From an uncultured Butyrivibrio sp. (GTDB taxonomy: Bacteria > Bacillota > Clostridia > Lachnospirales > Lachnospiraceae), in the NCBI GenBank assembly GCA_945928575.1, contig CAMENP010000021.1, positions 1-42,656 on the forward strand: a stretch of DNA of 42,656 bases, written 5' to 3'. Numbering within the stretch: position 1 is the stretch's first letter; each line of letters opens with the position of its first letter. The notes under the pieces are model-generated. The model did not search any database. It was not told the DNA's origin and worked only from the letters and a program-made list of their open reading frames with translations. The position numbers were made by a program, and so were the translations under genes. Below, one piece after another: positions 36,190 through 42,656 of this stretch.

Positions 36190-36692
36190 TTTATTTTCTC
36201 CTTGATCATACTGTATACTTTTTCATATGAGCAGCCGTCGGTATCTATTATTACATCTGCCGTGCCTTCATATGTGGATGAACGTTTTTCCATAAGTTCG
36301 GCTATTTTCTGGCGCGGATTTCCTGTCTGCAAAAGCGGCCTTACTGTATCATTTCTGAGTCTCCATGCAAGCGTATCCACTTTGGCACGCAGATATACAA
36401 CTATTCCGAGTTTATGTATCAAAGCCCTGTTTCTTGCGTGCATCGGAAGTCCTCCGCCAACCGCAACGACCAGATTGTCCTCCTCACGCTTTATGAGTTC
36501 CATAAGGATATCCGTTTCCTTTCTGCGGAAATAATCTTCACCTTCATCGGCAAATATTTCTTTAATTGTCCTGCCGGCCTCTTTTTCGATAACACTGTCA
36601 GTGTCCACAAGCCTGTAACCGTTTCTGGCCATAAATCTTCCAATACTCGATTTGCCGCATCCCATAAATCCAATCAGAATAATATTGCTCAT
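36186..36692 (-). CDS. aroK: Shikimate kinase
   Basis: The 168-residue kinase phosphorylates shikimate at the 3-hydroxyl with ATP. The P-loop is GFMGCGKSS (residues 8-16), the DTD motif lies in LVDTDSVIE (about 28-36), the GGG shikimate-binding turn is VAVGGGLPM, and the lid region contains RNDTVRPLL. The ATG overlaps the aroE stop by 4 bases, with AAGGAA upstream. Confidence 0.96.
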   Translation of the reverse strand: MSNIILIGFMGCGKSSIGRFMARNGYRLVDTDSVIEKEAGRTIKEIFADEGEDYFRRKETDILMELIKREEDNLVVAVGGGLPMHARNRALIHKLGIVVYLRAKVDTLAWRLRNDTVRPLLQTGNPRQKIAELMEKRSSTYEGTADVIIDTDGCSYEKVYSMIKEKIN

Positions 36693-37546
36693 TTGTCAAG
36701 TTCCTTTTTCATCATCATTAATATATCATCAGCCGCATCGCTGCCGACTCTTACATCGTACCAAAGTTCAAACGCCGCAATGCCCTGATATAAAAGCATC
36801 TTAAGACCGTTATGTGCCGGTGCTCCGTGTTTTTTGCATAATTTCATGAATCGTGTTTCGGCCGGATTAAAAATAATATCCACACCGGTAAGCGCATATT
36901 CGTAAAAGCCCTCGTCTTCTATCGCTGCTCTGTCAACAGCCGGAAAAAGTCCGACACTTGTAGTCTGGATAACCGGATATTTACCCTTAGGAATCTTCTT
37001 ATATTCATCAAGTGCAAGTGCCGATACGACGTTTCCGAAGTGCGCATTGACTTCTTCGGCAAGAGCTTCGGCCTTGTCCACACTCCTGTTCAGCACCCAT
37101 ATGTGTGCCGCTCCCTTGGACGCACAAAGATATGTAATTGCTTTGGATGCTCCGCCGGCTCCGATGATGATAACGGTGTTGTCTTTAATAACAACATTCT
37201 CCTCGTCAAGCTGTCTCCCGAGCCCGATAATATCGGTATTATATCCTTTATATCCGCCGTCCACCCTGACAAGCGTATTTACTGCTCCGATATGCCCGGC
37301 AAGTTCATCAATATCAACAAGGCTTCTTATAACATCACACTTGTGCGGCACTGTCACATTAAGACCGCGGATTCCGAGCGCATAAGCTCCGCGGATTGCA
37401 TCATCCAGCCTGTCGCTTTCGACCTTAAATGCAGTGTATGCCATATTAATATTCAAACGCTCCGCCAAAGTATTATGAATCATCGGCGACAATGAATGTC
37501 CGACCGGATTCCCTATAAGGCAGCATAATTCTGTCTTTGCATCCAT
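36689..37546 (-). CDS. aroE: Shikimate dehydrogenase (NADP+)
   Basis: The 285-residue enzyme reduces 3-dehydroshikimate to shikimate. The substrate domain has GNPVGHSLSPMIHN (about 12-25) and NVTVPHK with the catalytic Lys. The nucleotide-binding domain has IIGAGGASKAI (about 126-136) followed by NRSVDKAE, typical of NADPH-preferring enzymes. The C-terminal HNGLKMLLYQGIAAFELW closes the active site. The start overlaps the YqeG stop as TAATG, with AAAAGGAG upstream. Confidence 0.96.
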   Translation of the reverse strand: MDAKTELCCLIGNPVGHSLSPMIHNTLAERLNINMAYTAFKVESDRLDDAIRGAYALGIRGLNVTVPHKCDVIRSLVDIDELAGHIGAVNTLVRVDGGYKGYNTDIIGLGRQLDEENVVIKDNTVIIIGAGGASKAITYLCASKGAAHIWVLNRSVDKAEALAEEVNAHFGNVVSALALDEYKKIPKGKYPVIQTTSVGLFPAVDRAAIEDEGFYEYALTGVDIIFNPAETRFMKLCKKHGAPAHNGLKMLLYQGIAAFELWYDVRVGSDAADDILMMMKKELDK

Positions 37547-38043
37547 TATTTCTTTCTCCTTTTATAGCAGAAGAGCACTATTTTTTCTAATTTTCTCTTC
37601 AACACTATCTGTATTTCTTCCTTGGGATGTATCGGTTTCACGAGAATAGACGGAATCCCGGCACGATTGGCCCCGTATACATCTGTAAATATCTGGTCTC
37701 CTATGAAATAAGTATTTCCGGTATCGGTTCCCATAAGTTCCATCGCCTTAATATAATTCTTTCTCGATGGCTTATGTGCATCAAAAACATACTTTGAACC
37801 CACCGCATCCGCAAACGGTTTTACTCTCGGTTCCTTATTATTGGATATCAGGCATGTATCGAATCCGATAGTCCTCAGCTGTTCAAACAGTTTAACGGCC
37901 CGCTCGGTTGCCGGCATACCGTGCTCCACCAATGTATTGTCAATGTCATATATCAGTCCCCTGACTCCGTTGCGATACAGCTGTTCATAATCGATGCTGT
38001 ATGATGAATCAAGGTATTCAGTTGGATATAATTTCTTAAACAT
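37546..38043 (-). CDS. yqeG: YqeG-family HAD-IIIA phosphatase
   Basis: The 165-residue protein shows HAD motif I as YDIDNTLVEHG (about residues 33-43), motif II as LISNNKEPR, the Lys region HKPSRK and motif IV as YFIGDQIFTDVYGANRAG. The YqeG family in Firmicutes lies next to aroE and YqeH-type genes. Phosphatidylglycerol-phosphate phosphatase activity has been proposed for relatives, but the substrate here is unproven. AGGGAGA precedes the ATG, and it starts 18 bases after nrdR. Confidence 0.9.
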   Translation of the reverse strand: MFKKLYPTEYLDSSYSIDYEQLYRNGVRGLIYDIDNTLVEHGMPATERAVKLFEQLRTIGFDTCLISNNKEPRVKPFADAVGSKYVFDAHKPSRKNYIKAMELMGTDTGNTYFIGDQIFTDVYGANRAGIPSILVKPIHPKEEIQIVLKRKLEKIVLFCYKRRKK

Positions 38044-38060
38044 GTAAATCTCCCTGCTGT

Positions 38061-38510
38061 CTACTGAAGGAACTTCTTCAATTCAACCATAAATGTATTA
38101 ATGTCCTTAAATTCCCTGTAAACAGAGGCAAATCTGACGTAAGCAACTGCATCAATGTCTTTGAGCTTGTCCATTACCATCTCTCCGATAACGCTTGTCG
38201 GAACTTCTTTCTCATCCATGTTAAAAATCCTGGTTTCTATTTCATCCACGATTTCAGAGATAGTATTAATTGATACCGGTCTCTTGTGACATGAACGGAT
38301 TATTCCTTCCTGAATCTTATTTCTGTCATATAATTCTCTTTTATTATCCTTCTTGATAACCAAAAGAGGCACCATTTCAACTTTCTCGTATGTCGTAAAT
38401 CTCTTCCCGCATTCATCACAGCTTCGTCTTCTTCTGATTGAGCTGTTATCATCTGCCGGTCTTGAATCTATTACTCTTGTATTTTCTTCACCACAATAAG
38501 GGCATCTCAT
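38061..38510 (-). CDS. nrdR: Transcriptional repressor NrdR
   Basis: The 149-residue protein is the ATP/dATP-sensing repressor of ribonucleotide reductase genes. The zinc ribbon has CPYCG (about 3-7) and CDECGKRFTTYE (about 31-42). The ATP-cone domain contains IKKDNKRELYDRNKIQEGI. The ATG at 38510 has AAGGAG eight bases upstream and gives the usual MRCPYCG start; a GTG at 38519 is less likely. No nrd genes lie in the window, so it acts in trans. It follows the MATE gene by 36 bases. Confidence 0.96.
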   Translation of the reverse strand: MRCPYCGEENTRVIDSRPADDNSSIRRRRSCDECGKRFTTYEKVEMVPLLVIKKDNKRELYDRNKIQEGIIRSCHKRPVSINTISEIVDEIETRIFNMDEKEVPTSVIGEMVMDKLKDIDAVAYVRFASVYREFKDINTFMVELKKFLQ

Positions 38511-38546
38511 ATAAAGCACTCCTTGTCATATTCATTGTACATCATA

Positions 38547-39884
38547 TTATATATTCTGTTCAGTTATTAAATCAACATTTTTCTTAATAAACGATTTATA
38601 AAAAACGAATCCCAGCACAGATGTAAGTATTTCGGTAACCGGAAATGTCAGCCAGAAACACTCCAGGCTTATTCTTGAAAAAGCAAATCCCAACGGCACA
38701 AAAAGCACAACCGTCCTCACCAGTGTAAGCACCGAACTTTTTACCGCATATCCTATTGCCTGGAAAAATACCGGAAATGTAAGCGATGTAACCATCGGAA
38801 TAAAACTTACCCCAATCAGATGGAAACCATAAGTTCCTATTCTGATCACTTCCGGATCGGATGAGAATACACTAAGCATCGGTCCCGGTATAACCTCAAA
38901 ACATAATGTTCCTATAAGCATTAATGCCACACCGTACACAAGTGTTGTCGATAACGTCTTGCGGCATCTCGTTATTTTCTTTCTGGCATAATTAAAACTT
39001 ATCACCGGAACAATGCATGTCTGCAAAGCTCCGAGCGGAATAAAGAAAAATGTCTGCCATTTGTAATACAGTCCCAATGCCGTAACCGCCTGATCCGAAA
39101 ATCCGGACAGGATAATATTAAGTCCCAATATGTAAAACGTATAAGCCGACTGCATCAGTATATTCGGTATACCAAGCTTATAAATCCTAGCAGCTCCCCA
39201 CGGGAAAATTCTTATATCCGGCGGACGTCTGAATCCTTTCTTCATGACAATCAGCGCGGCAGCCATCTGTCCGGCCACTGTTGCCACGGCAGCGCCTTCA
39301 ATTCCCATTTCCGGGAAAAAACCAACTCCGAAAATAAGCAGCGGATCCAATATAATATTTACCACCGCACCGACTATCTGAGCAATCATCGGTGTACGCA
39401 TATCGCCGTTAGATTGTAATATTTTAGTCCATACGCTTTCAGCAAAAAGTCCGATGCCGAATACGCATACAATTCTTCCGTAACTCACAACATCATGTAT
39501 AACCGCATCGGATTTCGTTGACATAGCCGCATAAGACGGCATTATAAAGAAACATACAACCGCAAATATAAGCCACATGATCACAGCCAAAGGTGTTCCA
39601 ATGCCGCCAATCATATCCGCGCGTTTCTTTCTGCCGATACCAAGATAATATGCCATCGCCGTATTTATTCCGACACCTGTTCCGACGCCGAATGCGATCA
39701 TAAGTAACTGTATCGGATAAATAATCGAAAGCGCTGTAAGTCCCGTTTCCGAATATCTGCCGACAAAAAAACTGTCAACAATATTATACAAGGCCTGTAT
39801 CAACTGCGCCAACATAACCGGAGGTGCTATTTTAAATAAAATCCTGCTTATTTTTTCGTGTCCGAACAATTCTTCAGTCTGCAT
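38547..39884 (-). CDS. MATE-family multidrug or metabolite exporter
   Basis: The 445-residue membrane protein has twelve predicted helices in two bundles. MATE signatures are visible in the first (PPVMLAQLIQALYNIVDSFFVGR) and second halves (IPNILMQSAYTFYILGLNIIL). It should export organic cations or toxic compounds in exchange for protons or sodium. The substrate is unknown. AGGAAGT precedes the ATG, and the gene follows the DUF2079 gene by 14 bases. Confidence 0.93.
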   Translation of the reverse strand: MQTEELFGHEKISRILFKIAPPVMLAQLIQALYNIVDSFFVGRYSETGLTALSIIYPIQLLMIAFGVGTGVGINTAMAYYLGIGRKKRADMIGGIGTPLAVIMWLIFAVVCFFIMPSYAAMSTKSDAVIHDVVSYGRIVCVFGIGLFAESVWTKILQSNGDMRTPMIAQIVGAVVNIILDPLLIFGVGFFPEMGIEGAAVATVAGQMAAALIVMKKGFRRPPDIRIFPWGAARIYKLGIPNILMQSAYTFYILGLNIILSGFSDQAVTALGLYYKWQTFFFIPLGALQTCIVPVISFNYARKKITRCRKTLSTTLVYGVALMLIGTLCFEVIPGPMLSVFSSDPEVIRIGTYGFHLIGVSFIPMVTSLTFPVFFQAIGYAVKSSVLTLVRTVVLFVPLGFAFSRISLECFWLTFPVTEILTSVLGFVFYKSFIKKNVDLITEQNI

Positions 39885-39898
39885 ACATTATTACTTCC

Positions 39899-41665
39899 TT
39901 AATATCTCTGTAATATAAGATACAACCCCTTTACCTGTTCTGTCTCGATATAATTATTTTCTTTAAAATATTTCTCATCCTGGTCCGATATCTTGTAAAA
40001 CCTCAAATCAATCACAAGATAATCCGGCAAAGGTGACTTGTCAAATTTGTACGGGTATTCATAAATCTCAGCCCTGTCCGCCAGGTGCGGCACGAAGAAT
40101 GTGGTCGCTCCTACCGATGCGCCGGAAGGTATACTCTTCATCGCATCATTCAATACTTCAATCTGTTCCTTATTGTCAGAGTAACTGCTTATATACCATG
40201 ATTTTGAAAGAGATGCAACAGGCATTATAACAACTGCGGAGCATATCGCAAGCGAGCACATAAATCTGCGTGATTTTTCTCCGAGTTCAGCATAATTCGA
40301 TATTGCCATGTAAAACAGTATTGCTGTGACTCCGAATGCATACTGGAAAAATATCGAATACTGATATTGGTAATCTGTTGCCAGATTAATTATTAACATC
40401 GGAAGCAGTAATATAAACTGTGAAACTTTTTTGGTAGCCACAGGCAATGCTCCTAACGGCGCAAACATATACAGAAGAAACGGGTACTTCTCACTTCCGA
40501 AACATTCCGCAATGGCATATGCCGGATTGGTCACAAAGTTTCTGATCACATCCATAAGGCTTCCGGCACCGTCAACCATAAAATTGCTGTATCTGTAAGT
40601 CATTACGCCAAGTCCGTATTTCTGCATAAGCGTTGTGACCACAAGGAAATATGCAACTGCAGAAACAGTCATTGCCGTTCCTTTTATATATTTTCTTTTA
40701 CCGAATATCGTAAACAGACCTATGCACGCTATATAAACAGGCGCATCTTCTTTTACGAGCATTGTGAGCAGTGAAAAAATAATTATTCCTTTTATATCAT
40801 CTTTCTCAATGGCATAGAACAGCCATAATATAAGCGGTATGAGGAAACAATTCTCATGAAGATCATAATAACATCCTGTTGCGATCGTAGGAAAAAGTGC
40901 AAATATAATGCCAAAACATGCAGTGGCTGATTTGCTCAGGCCGAATTTCTTACACAGAAGATATATCGGTATGATTCCGCTCGCAATCGTAACTACCTGA
41001 AGGATTTCAAGTGTAGCAGGATACGGGAAAAAGAAATAAAACGGCAGATACAGATAATAAATAGGTGAAAAATGCACTGCAAAATGTGACAACGTCATAT
41101 TACGTTCCACTGTTGTGACAGGTTCAAGTGTTGTTTTCATATTATGAAACATCTGTACCCATATACCAAAATCGAATCCCGGCGCAGAGTAATTAACATA
41201 TCTTAACACCGTGAATGTTCCCGCGATAAGCATATAGAACGCCGCCGCAATAATATATATTATTACAACTATTTTTGTCTTGTTAATTTCAGCAAATATC
41301 CTGGCATGTGATGCTGCGTAAGCGATCGAAACCGCAAGAACCGCAAGAATTCCGACAAGATAGGTCACATCAGTATTGCTGCTTATTGTAACCAGCCCGT
41401 ATAACGTAACCAAAATCATCGGCCCGTACACTTCTGCCCACGAAAATACTTTCATATATCCCAGACCGCAGAAAAAAGCAAAAAACAGCAACATAAAACA
41501 AGCATACATCGGCACATTAATATCCGCTGCAAACGCAGCACTGTTAAATGTATCACCGCTCTTCAAAAAGAATACTATCGCTGTTAAAAGCCATGCCATT
41601 ACAAGCCTGACTATAATTTTCTCAAAAGTTATATTTTTCTTAAATGAATTCCAGAATTCCTTCAA
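39899..41665 (-). CDS. DUF2079 multi-pass membrane protein
   Basis: The 588-residue protein has about thirteen hydrophobic helices. The DUF2079 hallmark region PGFDFGIWVQMFHN (about 169-182), followed by HFAVHFSPIYYLYLP, resembles the first loop of GT-C-type glycosyltransferases. A role in envelope polysaccharide or lipid modification is plausible but unproven. The last 100 residues are extracytoplasmic. The start is TTG at 41665 with AAGGAG nine bases upstream, because no in-frame ATG fits. It follows the DUF1653 gene by 15 bases. Confidence 0.85.
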   Translation of the reverse strand: MKEFWNSFKKNITFEKIIVRLVMAWLLTAIVFFLKSGDTFNSAAFAADINVPMYACFMLLFFAFFCGLGYMKVFSWAEVYGPMILVTLYGLVTISSNTDVTYLVGILAVLAVSIAYAASHARIFAEINKTKIVVIIYIIAAAFYMLIAGTFTVLRYVNYSAPGFDFGIWVQMFHNMKTTLEPVTTVERNMTLSHFAVHFSPIYYLYLPFYFFFPYPATLEILQVVTIASGIIPIYLLCKKFGLSKSATACFGIIFALFPTIATGCYYDLHENCFLIPLILWLFYAIEKDDIKGIIIFSLLTMLVKEDAPVYIACIGLFTIFGKRKYIKGTAMTVSAVAYFLVVTTLMQKYGLGVMTYRYSNFMVDGAGSLMDVIRNFVTNPAYAIAECFGSEKYPFLLYMFAPLGALPVATKKVSQFILLLPMLIINLATDYQYQYSIFFQYAFGVTAILFYMAISNYAELGEKSRRFMCSLAICSAVVIMPVASLSKSWYISSYSDNKEQIEVLNDAMKSIPSGASVGATTFFVPHLADRAEIYEYPYKFDKSPLPDYLVIDLRFYKISDQDEKYFKENNYIETEQVKGLYLILQRY

Positions 41666-41680
41666 TATTCCATTCTCCTT

Positions 41681-42226
41681 CTATCTTAACCTTCCACATT
41701 CGAATCTGGCTTTCATCTTAAGACATCGTATCAAAGAATCTATCCTGTCATCTATATTTCCGTCATCAACAGTCAGATCCAGCGACACGGCTATATCATT
41801 AATAAGCCTGTCATCGATTTTTCCCCTGATTGAATTAAGATACTCTATCTGCGAAGCACTCGTATCGCAATCAAAGAATCCCATAAGGTATGGGTTAACA
41901 TTCTCTTCGGTATCATTATTACATATCTCAACTTCTTCAGGCTGTTTTGCAGGTACATCTTCAGCGGATTCAACGCAGGAAAGTTCTGCCGTATCCACTT
42001 TCTCAAATCTGTATCCGGCCGTGGCAAGCGGATATTTGTCTTTGTCCACTTCGCTTATAAACATATCATACGGCCTTATGTATATCTTAAAATCACCATA
42101 CATAGCCTGATAAACTACATATTTTTCTTCTGTTTCTGAGTGGTATGCTATAGCTATTATCTGATAAAGCTTATTCTTGAAATGTCTGTATATTTCACCC
42201 GGTGCAATTATTCTTTCATTTCCCAT
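41681..42226 (-). CDS. DUF1653-containing protein
   Basis: The 181-residue cytoplasmic protein starts with a DUF1653 domain (PGEIYRHFKNKLYQIIAIAYHSETEEKYVVYQAMYGD, residues 9-45, to about 65). This small barrel of unknown function is common in Firmicutes. The remaining 110 residues are acidic and helical, with no recognised domain. The ATG has AAAGGAG upstream. It is the first gene after a terminator and so probably opens the operon that continues into the DUF2079 gene. Confidence 0.82.
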   Translation of the reverse strand: MGNERIIAPGEIYRHFKNKLYQIIAIAYHSETEEKYVVYQAMYGDFKIYIRPYDMFISEVDKDKYPLATAGYRFEKVDTAELSCVESAEDVPAKQPEEVEICNNDTEENVNPYLMGFFDCDTSASQIEYLNSIRGKIDDRLINDIAVSLDLTVDDGNIDDRIDSLIRCLKMKARFECGRLR

Positions 42227-42262
42227 TATATTACTCCTTTCACCGATTTCCGATTAGAGTTA

Positions 42263-42291
42263 ATTGTATAACAAACCTTCCCAAAATGCAA
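42263..42291 (-). promoter_or_regulatory. Candidate promoter of the DUF1653 operon
   Basis: The minus strand has TTGCAT (42286-42291), a 17-base spacer and TACAAT (42263-42268). The -35 box is weak, but spacing and position fit, between the upstream terminator and the ribosome binding site of the DUF1653 gene. Confidence 0.4.
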
Positions 42292-42292
42292 G

Positions 42293-42317
42293 AAAAGAAC
42301 CGCGATGCGGTTCTTTT
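42293..42317 (-). terminator. Intrinsic terminator after the surface-protein gene
   Basis: AAAAGAACCGC (42293-42303) and GCGGTTCTTTT (42307-42317) form an 11-bp stem with a 3-base loop. The A/T end of the stem supplies the U-run on either strand. It ends transcripts from the gene at 42348. Confidence 0.85.
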
Positions 42318-42347
42318 CCACTATCATTTAAACGTAGGATTCAGATA

Positions 42348-42656
42348 TTATCTCTTTCTTGTAAGTCCATAGATACCAAGGCCTGCAAAGCATACACCTG
42401 ATGCTGCAAAAATCACCTCAAGTACACGAAGATTGGACTTATCGCCTGTATCAGCCTCAACTTCAGGTCTTCTGCGTCTTGCAAGCGTTGTCTCCTCTTC
42501 AGCTGATGTCTCATCATCGCCTTCAACCTGACCCGGTCTGGTTGTTGTCTCAACTTCTGTTGTCTCTGTAGCAGGAGCTGTTGTTTCATCGATTACAGGT
42601 ACTGTTGTTGTCTCCGGCACTGTTGCCACAGGTGCTGTTGTTGTCTCCGGCACTGT
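42348..42656 (-). CDS. C-terminal end of a Thr-rich surface protein with sortase-like anchor (partial)
   Basis: The frame is open to the window edge, so the N-terminal part lies outside. The visible 103 codons hold imperfect repeats of the type VPETTTAPVATVPETTTVPV, then an acidic Thr/Glu stretch and RRRRPEVE. The end is a cell-wall-sorting-like tail: ADTGDKSN, a hydrophobic helix of about 20 residues and the terminal basic RKR. The tail has the layout of LPXTG proteins, but the motif reads EADTGD and lacks the Leu-Pro pair. The protein is probably exposed on the surface; its function cannot be told from this piece. A terminator follows 31 bases after the stop. Confidence 0.8.
   Translation of the reverse strand, partial: TVPETTTAPVATVPETTTVPVIDETTAPATETTEVETTTRPGQVEGDDETSAEEETTLARRRRPEVEADTGDKSNLRVLEVIFAASGVCFAGLGIYGLTRKR

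Noticed and set aside
35848-36534. Plus-strand open frame of 228 codons opposite aroQ and aroK
   Set aside because: Both minus-strand genes have complete signature motifs; the opposite frame is a shadow.

Overview
The window looks like a chromosomal segment from a low-to-mid GC Firmicute of the class Clostridia, most likely a Lachnospiraceae member. This is inferred from the dgt-dnaG-rpoD-trmK-NIF3 gene order, YqeG next to aroE, a YtrA/DUF6449-type ABC system, a type A RNase P RNA and AGGAGG-type ribosome binding sites. Every convincing gene lies on the minus strand, so transcription runs from high to low coordinates. No tRNA, rRNA, insertion sequence, CRISPR array or prophage gene was seen.

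Right to left: 42656-42348 is the C-terminal end of a Thr-rich, wall-anchored-type surface protein. 42226-38061 carries a DUF1653 protein, a DUF2079 membrane protein, a MATE exporter and the ribonucleotide reductase regulator nrdR. 38043-30288 is a tightly packed housekeeping run: YqeG phosphatase, aroE, aroK, aroQ, dgt, dnaG, rpoD (major sigma factor), trmK and a NIF3-family protein. It is followed by a fused nucleoside (uridine-type) kinase, the RNase P RNA gene rnpB and a cytoplasmic family 3 glycoside hydrolase. 25928-18778 is a probable single operon with a NatAB-like ABC transporter, a type I ABC exporter, a HAD phosphatase and a TldD/TldE protease pair. 18768-15316 is a YtrA-type self-regulated ABC system with a well-defined promoter and a perfect inverted-repeat operator. 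15301-10348 holds a TetR regulator, an MMPL/RND exporter and its secreted coiled-coil partner. A Gfo/Idh/MocA oxidoreductase follows.

The most interesting part is 9152-406, a type 1 BREX anti-phage locus in canonical order (brxA, brxB, brxC, pglX, pglZ, brxL) that has been carved up by internal deletions. brxA, brxB, pglZ and brxL are full length. brxC stops after about 606 genuine residues, where the sequence jumps in a different frame into a fragment of about 95 codons of the pglX methyltransferase. That fragment in turn jumps into the C-terminal part of an AlbA_2/HATPase-type ATP-binding protein. Just upstream of brxA lies the C-terminal remnant of an XRE-type regulator, directly behind an extended -10 promoter and a palindrome. 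The locus therefore has no functional PglX. Either the system is decaying, or its remaining genes do something without the methyltransferase, or the reference has collapsed the region.

Some start codons were moved from the longest open frame to the start with a proper ribosome binding site. Several genes (aroQ, dnaG, the DUF2079 gene, tetR) appear to start with TTG or GTG.
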